A stretch of 64,000 nt of DNA from Candidatus Venteria ishoeyi (lineage in GTDB: Bacteria > Pseudomonadota > Gammaproteobacteria > Beggiatoales > Beggiatoaceae), in NCBI RefSeq assembly GCF_030378065.1, contig NZ_JAUCGJ010000008.1, positions 1 to 64,000 on the forward strand, in the 5' to 3' direction. Of this stretch, positions 1 to 9,343 are shown in pieces; the first letter of the stretch is position 1, and each line of letters begins with the position of its first letter. Under the pieces are notes generated by a model. That model was given only the letters and a program-made list of their open reading frames with translations, was not told the origin of the DNA and searched no databases. The position numbers and the translations under genes are program-made.

Positions 1-37
1 ACACCTTTGTTTTGCTGTCTCTGTAAGAGAGAGGCGC

Positions 38-65
38 ATTATACAGACCCCTTTCTCGTTGTCAA
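38..65 (-). promoter_or_regulatory. Strong sigma70-type promoter (proximal of a tandem pair) reading left
   Basis: On the minus strand a consensus -35 box TTGACA (60-65) is followed after 16 bases by a consensus -10 box TATAAT (38-43) and then a GCGCC discriminator. Consensus boxes plus a GC-rich discriminator are the known signature of rRNA and tRNA promoters under stringent control. It points out of the window to the left, so its gene is not visible. The early transcript would contain a small hairpin, TCTCT-TAC-AGAGA. Confidence 0.85.
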
Positions 66-186
66 CTGCTTTTTTATTTTAATTCAAAACTAAAATTCAA
101 AAACTGTTTTCAACCTCTCTTAAAACATTCCCACAATTCAATCTGCTTTCGCTGCTTGTTTTGCGTTCTCTGTAAGAGAGGGGCGC

Positions 187-214
187 ATTATACAGGCCTG
201 CCAAACACCGTCAA
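187..214 (-). promoter_or_regulatory. Strong sigma70-type promoter (distal of a tandem pair) reading left
   Basis: The minus strand has TTGACG (209-214), a 16-base spacer, TATAAT (187-192) and the same GCGCC discriminator and hairpin as the second promoter 149 bases further on. The -10 to hairpin block is almost identical in both copies, so this looks like a duplicated P1/P2 pair of a stable-RNA operon. It lies directly after the purN stop, so purMN transcripts would run into the same operon unless terminated. Confidence 0.8.
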
Positions 215-241
215 GCCTTTTTTACAGTTTTTTACAATTAA

Positions 242-832
242 TTAAACTTTACTGGCTGCAAGGTGGCGAATAGCGCGTGGATACAGCACATGTTCCTGTT
301 CTAAAACTCTAGTTGCCAACAGCTGTTCTGTATCATTTTGATAAACCGGTACGTGTGCCTGCAAAATAACCGGGCCAGCGTCCAGCTCTTCAGTCACAAA
401 ATGCACGGTTGCCCCATGCTCTGTGACACCCGCTTCCAAGGCACGACGATGAGTATCCAATCCCTGGAACGCAGGTAATAAAGAAGGGTGAATATTAATC
501 AAACGCCCTGCATAACGATTAACAAAGCCAGGACTTAAAATCCGCATAAAACCGGCAAGTACAACCAAGTCGGGATTCCAGCACTCAATGCGCTCAGCCA
601 GGGCCTCATCAAATTCAGCACGGCTGGCATATTGCGTATGATCCAGTACCGCAGTTGCAATACCTGCTACTTTAGCATGTTGCAAACCAGCCGCTTGCGG
701 GCGATTACTCAGCACGCCCAACACCTTATAAGGTGCATCCGCTTTTTCCGCATCGGCAATAATCGAAACCATATTACTGCCGCGTCCAGATATTAGAATA
801 ACCACGGAAAGAGGAAGTTGATGTCCCATCAT
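242..832 (-). CDS. purN: Phosphoribosylglycinamide formyltransferase
   Basis: Third step of de novo purine synthesis: transfers a formyl group from 10-formyltetrahydrofolate to GAR in the cytoplasm. The 196-aa length fits the family. The phosphate-binding GRGSN loop (residues 16-20) is present, and the catalytic trio is visible as N113, H115 (in NIHPSLLP) and D151 (in ELDAGP). The first ATG overlaps the purM stop by one base (TAATG), showing translational coupling; a second ATG follows at once, so the exact start could be one codon later. Gene identity is not in doubt. Confidence 0.96.
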   Translation of the reverse strand: MMGHQLPLSVVILISGRGSNMVSIIADAEKADAPYKVLGVLSNRPQAAGLQHAKVAGIATAVLDHTQYASRAEFDEALAERIECWNPDLVVLAGFMRILSPGFVNRYAGRLINIHPSLLPAFQGLDTHRRALEAGVTEHGATVHFVTEELDAGPVILQAHVPVYQNDTEQLLATRVLEQEHVLYPRAIRHLAASKV

Positions 833-1872
833 TATTTGTCAATCACTATCGTTTGCTGCGCATCGGCAGTAATTTCCCCGATTACCCAAGCCGTTTCACC
901 CACTGCTGCCAGCGTATCCAACGTCTGTTGTTGCGCGGTTGCCGGAACGCAGAGCACCATACCCACGCCACAGTTAAAGGTGCGCAGCATTTCTTGAGCT
1001 TCAATATTCCCCTGCTCCTGCAACCAGTTAAACACGGGCGGCATGTCCCAGGTGTTGCGCTGAATATTTGCACACATCCCCGGTGGTAATACTCTGGGAA
1101 TATTTTCCAGCAAACCACCGCCGGTAATATGCGCTAAAGCGTGAACATCCACCACATCAAACAGTTTCAATAAGGACTGTACATAAATACGGGTGGGTTC
1201 CAATAAGGTTTCACCCAAACTTGAACCTTCAAATGCCATTGCCGGGTCAGCGCCAGACACTTCCAGCACCTTGCGAATCAGAGAATAACCATTGGAATGC
1301 GGGCCACTGGAAGCCAGGGCAATTAATACATCTCCAGCCTGTACCTTGCTGCCATCGAGTATTTTCGACTTTTCAACAATGCCAACGCAAAAACCAGCCA
1401 GATCATAATCACCGTCTTGATACATGCCCGGCATTTCTGCGGTTTCACCGCCGATTAAAGACATCGCACTCAGTTCACAGCCGCGCCCAATGCCTTCCAC
1501 AACTTGGGTCGCTACTTCCAACTCTAACTTACCGGTCGCGTAATAATCCAGGAAAAACAGTGGTTCTGCACCTTGTACAATCAGGTCATTGGCACACATG
1601 GCAACCAGATCGATGCCAACGGTATGATGCAGATTTAATTGCATCGCCAGCCGCAACTTGGTACCCACGCCATCAGTACCCGAAACCAGCACCGGTTCCT
1701 TATAACGATCCAGAGGAATTTCAAATAATGCACCAAAACCACCCAAGCCGCCTAACACGCCGGGACGCTGGGTACGGGCAGCAATTGGTTTGATGCGATC
1801 GATCAGGCGATTACCGGTATCAATATCAACACCCGCATCGCGATAACTCAAAGAGGTTTTTTGTGTATTCAT
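832..1872 (-). CDS. purM: Phosphoribosylformylglycinamidine cyclo-ligase
   Basis: AIR synthetase, which closes the imidazole ring of purines using ATP. The 346-aa protein has the family's [12 protein letters not shown] start, the GTDGVGTKL nucleotide-binding segment near residue 65, the [12 protein letters not shown] motif and the C-terminal [14 protein letters not shown] motif. It is the first gene of a purM-purN pair, the common gammaproteobacterial order, and overlaps purN by one base. All signature motifs are intact and nothing is unusual. Confidence 0.96.
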   Translation of the reverse strand: MNTQKTSLSYRDAGVDIDTGNRLIDRIKPIAARTQRPGVLGGLGGFGALFEIPLDRYKEPVLVSGTDGVGTKLRLAMQLNLHHTVGIDLVAMCANDLIVQGAEPLFFLDYYATGKLELEVATQVVEGIGRGCELSAMSLIGGETAEMPGMYQDGDYDLAGFCVGIVEKSKILDGSKVQAGDVLIALASSGPHSNGYSLIRKVLEVSGADPAMAFEGSSLGETLLEPTRIYVQSLLKLFDVVDVHALAHITGGGLLENIPRVLPPGMCANIQRNTWDMPPVFNWLQEQGNIEAQEMLRTFNCGVGMVLCVPATAQQQTLDTLAAVGETAWVIGEITADAQQTIVIDK

Positions 1873-1902
1873 AAAAGAATTATAACAAGCCAGGCATATG
1901 CT

Positions 1903-2475
1903 TTAGAAGGTAAAATTTACCTGTAACTGCTGCATCATGACTTTATAGACCTGTTGTTGCATGATTTGTATCACTTTTTCAGGACGCCGTGGACTGCAAC
2001 GCTGCATTTGCCAAAGCCCTGCCGCCTGCCATTGACGCAACAAAGCCATATTAAAAATACTGGAAGCCGTCCAATTGATAGGTCCGGCAAAACCAATCAC
2101 CCCCAAAGCGCCACAATTTTGCTGCAAACGCTGCACATCCTGTCCCACAAAACAGGCATCCAGCAATAGAATGCTACGTTTTAACTGCCCACGCAAAGCC
2201 TTCAACACTACATTCAAATCAAATCGACTATCACCACCTCGAAACCAACACTCACGCTTATCCCCATACTGCGCATGAGCACTTAAGATAATCAAATGCG
2301 GCCCTCGTTGCCGTGCGGGATGCCGGATAAAATCTAACAACACCTGCTGACACGAATCAGCCATTAATGCCTGAGTTTGCATCAAATCAGCAGGTAAAAC
2401 CCGCTGATAAACATCAGCCAGCAAACGCGACTCCTGTGGTAACCAATTGGATTCTAACAATAATATTTTTTGCAT
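1903..2475 (-). CDS. Small caspase-like (clan CD) protein, hypothetical
   Basis: A 190-aa soluble protein with no signal peptide. Residues 60-115 show the two landmarks of a caspase/CHAT-type cysteine peptidase fold: a hydrophobic strand ending in a histidine (LIILSAHAQYGD, H67) and a second strand ending in a cysteine (SILLLDACFVGQD, C108). The usual HG after the first strand is HA here. The protein ends soon after the catalytic region, so it is a minimal domain. It lies 30 bases upstream of purM on the same strand, but no functional link is evident. Family assignment is inferred from motif spacing only; a degenerate relative without activity is possible. Confidence 0.55.
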   Translation of the reverse strand: MQKILLLESNWLPQESRLLADVYQRVLPADLMQTQALMADSCQQVLLDFIRHPARQRGPHLIILSAHAQYGDKRECWFRGGDSRFDLNVVLKALRGQLKRSILLLDACFVGQDVQRLQQNCGALGVIGFAGPINWTASSIFNMALLRQWQAAGLWQMQRCSPRRPEKVIQIMQQQVYKVMMQQLQVNFTF

Positions 2476-2610
2476 AAAATCTGCATTTAAATAGAATAAC
2501 GAAGTCTCTTATATAAGACCTCATTCAGGCTGAGGTATTAAGTGATTTTCAGTACCTTTTATGTGGTTCGAGCTTACACCGAACCCAGCTAATTAAGCAA
2601 ATACAACACT

Positions 2611-2773
2611 TAGGAGTGAGAATTTTATAACTTCAGCAACCTGGCTGGTCTTTTTCTCCATTTTCTACGTTGTGAAAACAGTTACATAGCTTGCTATGCG
2701 CCTGTTTTCACGCCTTGAAAATGAATAAAAATCCTGCGCCCAGTTTCTGTATTTATTTCATCCTCACTCCTTA
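2611..2773. repeat. Foldback repeat family A, copy 1 (about 163 bp)
   Basis: The element begins TAGGAGTGAG and ends CTCACTCCTTA, so its ends are inverted repeats. The centre is a cruciform-forming segment: GTGAAAACAG and CTGTTTTCAC flank ATAGC-TT-GCTAT. Near-identical copies occur at 29481-29643 (opposite orientation) and 49720-49876. It has no coding capacity and fills most of the gap between the caspase-like gene and the epimerase gene. Confidence 0.88.
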
Positions 2774-2852
2774 GACCATAGCGCACCCGTTTTTATCACT
2801 TGATTTATTTGGAGATAACAACATCAATAAAGATGTAAGCGGGAGAAAAATT

Positions 2853-3749
2853 ATGAATATTTTAATCACAGGTGCCTCCGGGTTGATTGGTAGCGCTTTA
2901 CAACAGACATTAAAACAGGATGGGCATCAGCTTTTCATCATGCAACGCCCGCTAAAAGCAGATGCTGATTTTAGCTGGCAACCTGATAAAAACATGATTC
3001 ATTGGGATAAAACCAAACCCATTGATGCGGTTATTCACCTTGCCGGGGCAAATATTGCCAATGGACGCTGGACTGCGGCAAGAAAAAAGCTGATTATCGA
3101 CAGCCGCGAGCAAAGCACCTTGTTATTAGCAAATACACTGGCGCAACTAGCCCAACCACCCAAGCTTTTTATTTCCGGCTCCGCTATTGGCTTTTACGGT
3201 GATACCGGTGCGCAATCCGTGGATGAAGACAGCCCCTTAGGCAGTGGTTTTTTAGCTGAAATATGCAAACGCTGGGAAGCGGCAACTCAAGCCGCCACTG
3301 ACGCAGGCATTCGTACCATTCACATGCGCACCAGTATCGTATTAAGCCCCAAAGGCGGTGCTTTACGACAAATGCTCACGCCATTTAAGCTGGGGCTGGG
3401 CGGCAGGGTTGGCTCAGGACAACAATATATGAGCTGGGTCAGCCTGCCGGAAATCATCAACATGATTCGGTTTTTATTAAGCAACGAACAACTCAGCGGC
3501 CCGGTCAACCTGGCTTCCAAAACAGCAGTCAATAATGCCGAGTTCAGCCGAATGCTGGGACAGGTATTACACAGACCCACCGTTTTACCCTTACCCGCGT
3601 TTATGGTACGGCTGATTTTTGGTGAAATGGGAGATGCTTTATTATTATCCAGCAGCCGGGTGTATCCAAAAAAACTGGAACAGGCCGGTTATATTTTTAT
3701 GGATACAGACTTAAAGCAGGCTTTAAACCGCGTACTCAACAGCACCTGA
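2853..3749 (+). CDS. TIGR01777-family NAD(P)-dependent sugar epimerase-like protein
   Basis: A 298-aa extended short-chain dehydrogenase. The Rossmann motif GxxGxxG is at residues 7-13 (GASGLIG), HLAGANI follows near residue 65, and a YG motif lies in GFYGDTGAQ. The C-terminal part (TVLPLPAFMVRLIFGEMGDALLLSSS) is the DUF1731 region that distinguishes this family (E. coli YfcH relatives) from sugar-nucleotide epimerases. Substrate unknown; cytoplasmic. A purine-rich ribosome site (GGGAGAAA) sits about 7 bases before the ATG. It stands alone, with a foldback repeat upstream and no partner gene. Confidence 0.88.
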   Translation: MNILITGASGLIGSALQQTLKQDGHQLFIMQRPLKADADFSWQPDKNMIHWDKTKPIDAVIHLAGANIANGRWTAARKKLIIDSREQSTLLLANTLAQLAQPPKLFISGSAIGFYGDTGAQSVDEDSPLGSGFLAEICKRWEAATQAATDAGIRTIHMRTSIVLSPKGGALRQMLTPFKLGLGGRVGSGQQYMSWVSLPEIINMIRFLLSNEQLSGPVNLASKTAVNNAEFSRMLGQVLHRPTVLPLPAFMVRLIFGEMGDALLLSSSRVYPKKLEQAGYIFMDTDLKQALNRVLNST

Positions 3750-3915
3750 ACCGCATAGTAATTTTTACACGACTTTTATTAGATGATAATTAGCCCGACC
3801 AGCCCCGCATCATTCGCCTGCCGCGCAATTAGCTCTATTAAACCTCAACTGAAAACTGTCCGGCAAGCACTCCCAGCCTATCCTGAGCTATGGGTAATCA
3901 TGTGGGCTTAAGTTG

Positions 3916-6900
3916 CTAGCCGTGGCAGGTACGTTGCTTTAACACCAATAGGGTAATATCATCTCTTTTTTTGGTGCCGCCTAAATGTGATTGCACGTCT
4001 TCAATAATCGCTTCTTGAATGCTTGTTGCATCATCTTGCGCATATTGTTGAACAATATTTTTTAAACGTTGTATGCCATAGAGCTTGCGCTCAGCATCCA
4101 TAGCCTCCGTAATGCCGTCAGAATAAAGTACCAGACCATCGCCAGGATCTAAGTGTAGTTTATATTTTTTTATATAGGGCGTGATGTCTTCACAGAGTCC
4201 AACAAAAAAACCCAGGGCAAAGGTATCCAGTTCTTCAATTTGTCCATTTGCGCGAATAATTAAAATATCCTCGTGTTGACCACTGATTTCCAGATCGCCC
4301 TGATGATAATCCAGCAGGCACAGGGTCAGGGTACGATCACTACCCATGCGTTGCAGATTGCCATAAAGTGCATGATTGAGTATGGCTAAACAGTGTTCAG
4401 GCTGGGTAAAACCACTGCTCAGTAAAGTGCGCACCGCCATTTGCACCATCAACATGATCAGGCCGCTTTCCAGGCCATGCCCGGTCACGTCACCGATGCC
4501 TATTTTGATGTGTTCATCTTGTTGCAAAATATCATAATAATCACCGCCAATTTCATCAGCGGGACGCATACAGGCGGCAACATCTAACTGGGAAAGCTGC
4601 TGTAATTCCTGCTTCCGTGGTAATACCACTTGTTGTAAGTGCTGCGCCACATCCAGCTCACTGCCCATGCGTTGGTTTTCTGCCTGCAATTGCTGATTTA
4701 AGGTGTTGATTTCCGCGTTGGCATTGGCAAGTTCCTGGGTGCGTTGCTCCACTTGATTTTCCAATGTCCGGTAAAGAAATGCATTTTCCAATGAGACAGC
4801 CACTTGAGAGGAAAGCAGTTTCAGCACTTCCTGACGATCAGGGGTAAATGCACCGGATACCAGGTTATTCTCCAGATAAAGCACGCCATTAAGTTGATTT
4901 TGATGCAATATTGGCATACAAAATATGGATTTAATCTGTTTTCCTTTGATGTAGCTATCGTTGTTATAGCCGCTGTTCAGGCTCGCATCATCTAATACCA
5001 GCATTTCCCTGGTACGTAATACATATTGCAATAGACGCTGTGGCAGATCGGTGCTTTGCCCAATGGGCGTATTTTGTAATACCCCGGTTTCTTTTGAGTC
5101 AGCTAACCAGGAGGCTTGAATTTTTAATTCTCCCTGCTCATCTAACATTAAAACACCACGTTGCGCGCCTGCATTTTTTACCAAAATACGGATGAGTTTA
5201 TCCAGTAGTTGTTCTAATACAATCTCTTCTGCAAAAACACTGGCTGCTTGAAAGACCGCCTGCAAATCTAAGGTGTGTGTATAGCGGGTGGAGCTTAAGC
5301 TGTGATTCAAAGTGCCGTTGCTTGTGCCTGTTGCACTGCTATGGTGTTGTAAGTACCGCTGATAGTGACTTTCCAGAGCGGATACTTTTTGTGTTGCACC
5401 CCATAAGCGATACCAATGATGGGCTTCACGCAGATAATGCACCGCAGCCCCTGATAATGCCTGACTTAACCAAAACTGAGCGCACAGCTCATTGGCTAAA
5501 GCCAGATGCGCCCAAATCTGCGCGCCATTTTCTCCAGCAGCAGCAATGGCCTGTTCGTATAATTGCGCGGTGGTTTCTAATGCCTGCCCGTCTAAACGGG
5601 CGGTTTCAGCTTGTACAAGAAAATATTGATAAGCAAAATTATCAGCACAATGAGTTTGCCAGTTACATAATTTTTCTGTATCTGTATCGAGTAGTGTGCG
5701 GTAATGGGTTTGTTGTTCGGCATTGAAGTGTGGATAAAGCTGAATAATGCTCAGGGCGCGATAAAAGTGAAATAAGCTTTGTTGATACAGTCCACGAATA
5801 AAAAAATAAAAATCTTCCAGTTTTTCCGCAGCTTGCAGAGCCTGCTCAAATTCTCCGGCAGTGAAGTGCAAAACCTGTTTGGTGAAGTAGTAATAACACA
5901 AGCCGTTACCATATTCACGCTGCTGTAATTCTTCCACATAAGCCTGCTCATCAAAATTTTCCGCACTCAACTGGTTCGGCGTTGCGCTGAAGCCTTGCAA
6001 ACTGTCTCCCAGTTGCAGCAACAGGCGCAGGACGCCACTCACGTCACGGTCGTTAACGCGCTCGACAAAAGGTTGATATTGACGATATTCCTGCTGGGTA
6101 TCCTGGAGTGTTTGCGCTGAGAAAAACGGCTGAAAAAAAGAGAAAATAACATTGTACACGCCATAAACGTAAGCACCGCTTTCACTACAACCCTGATGGG
6201 CGATTTGGCGTAACGGGATGCTGGCTTTTTTATGTTTACACCAATGTTGAACGAAGTTACTAAAGAAAAAATGTACCGTACCGCGTACAAATAAACTGGG
6301 ATAACGCTTGTTCATTTCCAGTGATAAGCGCCCATAGTCATAACCCAGGGCATATTGTTCCGGCTCTCCACACAACATCAAGCCATAAATCCCATAACCC
6401 AGTGCAGAAGTGCTGAGATTACCATGTTGATGCGAGAGTTTGACCATCTGTAACACAGTCCAGGCAAAAGCAGGCGGCTGGGCTAACCAGGTGGGGGGGA
6501 TAGCCAGGGTTAAGATACCAAAGGGGGCAATTTTACTTGCCTCTGTCATTGCGGGAGCATCTAATAAGTCAAAGACCTGACGCTCGCCCAGGCTCTGCAT
6601 TGCCAGTCCAAACTCAGCCATAATCACATCATTGTCAATTACCACGGGCATATCCATGCCTAAGCGCGCCAGTCCTTTGCGGGTTAAGTCAACGGCTATA
6701 TCATAATGATTCATGGTGCTATACAGATAGACAGCTTCACCGAAAACCTTACTGATTTGTTGCGGTGTTTGCGCATGTTCCATCAAATTCTGAAAGTGCT
6801 GTTCCGCCCGCGCCAAGTCACCGCTACGGTATTCACATAATGCCAATTCATTGTGTAGCGCAAAATTTAATTCAAAATGCGTCAGCCAGGGTTGCTTGCT

Positions 6901-9228
6901 GGGAATGGCAGATAAACCCGCACTGAGTATTTCTTGCGCACTGCTGTAGGCTAATGCGCTCATGGCTTTGTGTCCAGCCTGTAAATTGAGTTCAGCTAAT
7001 TGCAGTGTTTGCGTGGTGTCCAGCAATGCAGCACAAATATTTAAGTGACCAACAATTTCAAATAGACGCTCATCCAGGCGTTCCGGGGTATTGGCAACAC
7101 TGAGCAATAATTGACCGATATGTCGATGCTGCGTGGTTTTTTCTGTTTCATCATTTAAGGCGTAGGCTGCCTGCTGCACGCGATCATGCAAGAAACGAAA
7201 TGCTGCATTATGTTGCCCATCGGTTTTCACCGTGGCCTGTACCAGTTTGTAATTATCATCTAAAGGGAGCAACAGACCCACCTTGACCGCAGGCCATAAT
7301 GACTGCAAAGCACTGTGCAAATCACAACTTTGCACGCTGGCAAGGGTTTGTAAATCAAAGCGGTTGCCGATACATGCGGCTAATTTCAAACTGGTGATAC
7401 ATTGTTGGGGGAGATCCGCAATTTTATTTGCCATCAGCTCAACCACATTGGAACTCATTTCCTTTTGTTGGATTTGACTGAGTTCCCAATGCCAGCAACG
7501 CTGCTGAAAATCAAAACTGAGTAACTGGTCTTGATATAAAGATTTTAAAAATTCTATGCTAAAAAAGGCATTACCGGCTGTTTTGTCATAAATTAAATCG
7601 CTGAGTGTTTCAATATTCTCAGTTTGATGCAGGCTATCACTGAGTAATTGTGCGACATCAGGCTGACTGAGGTTATCGAGTTTAATGGTGGTAAAGGAAC
7701 GGGTTTGTTTGTTTAAGTGCTGCAACATACGCAGCAAGGGGTGATCGGCATCTACCTCATTATCTCGATAGGCGCCAATGATAAAGACATATTGTAATTC
7801 TGGATGCAGCAACAAGGTTTGTAAGAGTTGTAATGAAGCGCTATCAGTCCACTGCAAATCATCCAGAAACCAGATTAAAGGGTGTTCTGCCTGAGCGATA
7901 GCCTGCATAAAATCACAAAAAACCTGATTAAAGCGATTTTGTGCTTCTTCTGCGCTGCTGGCTTCCGCAACAGGAGACTGCTTACCTAAAATGGATTCCA
8001 AAGCAGGAATGACATCTAATAAAATCTGTCCGCGCTGAGCCAGCGCTGTTAAAATTCGCTTTTTCCAGCGGGCTAATGCTTCGGGCGTTTCTGTCAGCAG
8101 CAGATCACAAAATTCAGCAAAGGCCTGACTGATGGCAGAATAGGGGGTATTGCGCTGATATTGATCATATTTCCCGGCAATAAAATACCCGCGCTGCGCC
8201 GCCATTGGCTTATGGACTTCATGCACTAAGGCGGATTTACCCACCCCGGAATAACCGGAAACCAGCAAAAACTCCAAATTTCCCTGGCAGGTTTGCTGAA
8301 AGACATCAAGCAATTGTTGCTGCTCACTCTCACGACCATAGAGTTTCTGGGGAATTTTGAAATTTCCCAGATTGTCTTCCTGTGCCAGAAGAAAGGGCGT
8401 TATATCCCCTTTCTCCTGCCATTGTTTTAAACAGTGTTGTAAATCAGTGGCTAAACCCGCTGCAGATTGATAACGATCTTCTGCATTTTTTTGTAATAAT
8501 TTTAAGATGATCTCAGAAATAACGGGGGGCAGGTCTGCATTAAATTGGTGTGGTGGTGATGGACGTTTGGCAATATGGTTATGTACCAGTTCCATTGCTT
8601 CTTGCTTATCAAATGGCAGCCTGCCGCTAAATAAGCGATACAGCGTCACCCCCAGAGAATACAGGTCGCTGCGATAATCGAGTATCCGGTTCATGCGTCC
8701 GGTTTGTTCGGGTGAAATATAAGCTAAAGTCCCCTCCAGCACATGGGGGTTGCCTAAGTGCTGAATTTTGGTATCAATTTGAGAAGAAATACCAAAATCA
8801 ATTAAGCGCACCTGTTTATTCAGCGGGTTAAGTAAAATATTATGACTATTAATATCTTTGTGAATCACATTTTGCTGATGCAGATTTTGCAAGGATTTGG
8901 CAATCTCAATACTGATTTCCAGCAGATCCACCAAATCTGAGCTATGAAATTCATCCAGTGGCTGACCTTCAAAATATTCCAGCACCAAGCCATCCATACC
9001 ATCCACTTGCACCCGCTCCAGCGCCCGTCGAATGCCTTTTCCCGTCAGTGTGCGGCTGATTTCATATTCATTATTCAGGCACATGACTTGTTGCGGCGTG
9101 GGGTATTCTTCTTTGAGCAATTTTATAATGCGAGGACTCGCTTGTTCCTGTGCCTGATACAGATAAACAATGCTGTTACTTCCCTCAAATAAAAATTGTA
9201 AGTTTTGCTGTGAAATGCTGGGATTCAC
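3916..9228 (-). CDS. Ser/Thr protein kinase - AAA ATPase - GAF - PP2C phosphatase fusion
   Basis: A 1770-aa soluble signalling protein. Residues 12-270 are a eukaryotic-type kinase with K36, catalytic loop HKDINSHN (D125, N130) and DFG (144-146), all intact. Residues about 298-650 are a STAND-like ATPase with Walker A GYSGVGKS and Walker B LIWFLDD. About 700-1290 is helical repeat sequence. A GAF domain lies near 1340-1490, then a coiled coil, then a SpoIIE/RsbU-type PP2C domain to the end (EIGGDYYDI, GIGDVTGHG, VLYSDGITEA, RDDITLLV). Kinase and phosphatase are thus on one chain. Relatives more often end in a histidine kinase or GGDEF domain. RsbU-like domains usually act on anti-anti-sigma factors, but no STAS gene is nearby, so the target is unknown. 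Confidence 0.9.
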   Translation of the reverse strand: MNPSISQQNLQFLFEGSNSIVYLYQAQEQASPRIIKLLKEEYPTPQQVMCLNNEYEISRTLTGKGIRRALERVQVDGMDGLVLEYFEGQPLDEFHSSDLVDLLEISIEIAKSLQNLHQQNVIHKDINSHNILLNPLNKQVRLIDFGISSQIDTKIQHLGNPHVLEGTLAYISPEQTGRMNRILDYRSDLYSLGVTLYRLFSGRLPFDKQEAMELVHNHIAKRPSPPHQFNADLPPVISEIILKLLQKNAEDRYQSAAGLATDLQHCLKQWQEKGDITPFLLAQEDNLGNFKIPQKLYGRESEQQQLLDVFQQTCQGNLEFLLVSGYSGVGKSALVHEVHKPMAAQRGYFIAGKYDQYQRNTPYSAISQAFAEFCDLLLTETPEALARWKKRILTALAQRGQILLDVIPALESILGKQSPVAEASSAEEAQNRFNQVFCDFMQAIAQAEHPLIWFLDDLQWTDSASLQLLQTLLLHPELQYVFIIGAYRDNEVDADHPLLRMLQHLNKQTRSFTTIKLDNLSQPDVAQLLSDSLHQTENIETLSDLIYDKTAGNAFFSIEFLKSLYQDQLLSFDFQQRCWHWELSQIQQKEMSSNVVELMANKIADLPQQCITSLKLAACIGNRFDLQTLASVQSCDLHSALQSLWPAVKVGLLLPLDDNYKLVQATVKTDGQHNAAFRFLHDRVQQAAYALNDETEKTTQHRHIGQLLLSVANTPERLDERLFEIVGHLNICAALLDTTQTLQLAELNLQAGHKAMSALAYSSAQEILSAGLSAIPSKQPWLTHFELNFALHNELALCEYRSGDLARAEQHFQNLMEHAQTPQQISKVFGEAVYLYSTMNHYDIAVDLTRKGLARLGMDMPVVIDNDVIMAEFGLAMQSLGERQVFDLLDAPAMTEASKIAPFGILTLAIPPTWLAQPPAFAWTVLQMVKLSHQHGNLSTSALGYGIYGLMLCGEPEQYALGYDYGRLSLEMNKRYPSLFVRGTVHFFFSNFVQHWCKHKKASIPLRQIAHQGCSESGAYVYGVYNVIFSFFQPFFSAQTLQDTQQEYRQYQPFVERVNDRDVSGVLRLLLQLGDSLQGFSATPNQLSAENFDEQAYVEELQQREYGNGLCYYYFTKQVLHFTAGEFEQALQAAEKLEDFYFFIRGLYQQSLFHFYRALSIIQLYPHFNAEQQTHYRTLLDTDTEKLCNWQTHCADNFAYQYFLVQAETARLDGQALETTAQLYEQAIAAAGENGAQIWAHLALANELCAQFWLSQALSGAAVHYLREAHHWYRLWGATQKVSALESHYQRYLQHHSSATGTSNGTLNHSLSSTRYTHTLDLQAVFQAASVFAEEIVLEQLLDKLIRILVKNAGAQRGVLMLDEQGELKIQASWLADSKETGVLQNTPIGQSTDLPQRLLQYVLRTREMLVLDDASLNSGYNNDSYIKGKQIKSIFCMPILHQNQLNGVLYLENNLVSGAFTPDRQEVLKLLSSQVAVSLENAFLYRTLENQVEQRTQELANANAEINTLNQQLQAENQRMGSELDVAQHLQQVVLPRKQELQQLSQLDVAACMRPADEIGGDYYDILQQDEHIKIGIGDVTGHGLESGLIMLMVQMAVRTLLSSGFTQPEHCLAILNHALYGNLQRMGSDRTLTLCLLDYHQGDLEISGQHEDILIIRANGQIEELDTFALGFFVGLCEDITPYIKKYKLHLDPGDGLVLYSDGITEAMDAERKLYGIQRLKNIVQQYAQDDATSIQEAIIEDVQSHLGGTKKRDDITLLVLKQRTCHG

Positions 9229-9343
9229 ATGTCCTCCAATATGCCACTAAGGCAGCATTTTTTATAACTTAAGCTAAGTTGTATATCATATCAGCCGCTA
9301 TCAAGCCTTGCTTGCTTCTTATGCTCATGCCCTCACTTCCAGG

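Noticed and set aside
1221-1793. 190-codon plus-strand frame inside purM
   Set aside because: It is antisense to an intact, conserved gene and its translation shows no family features.
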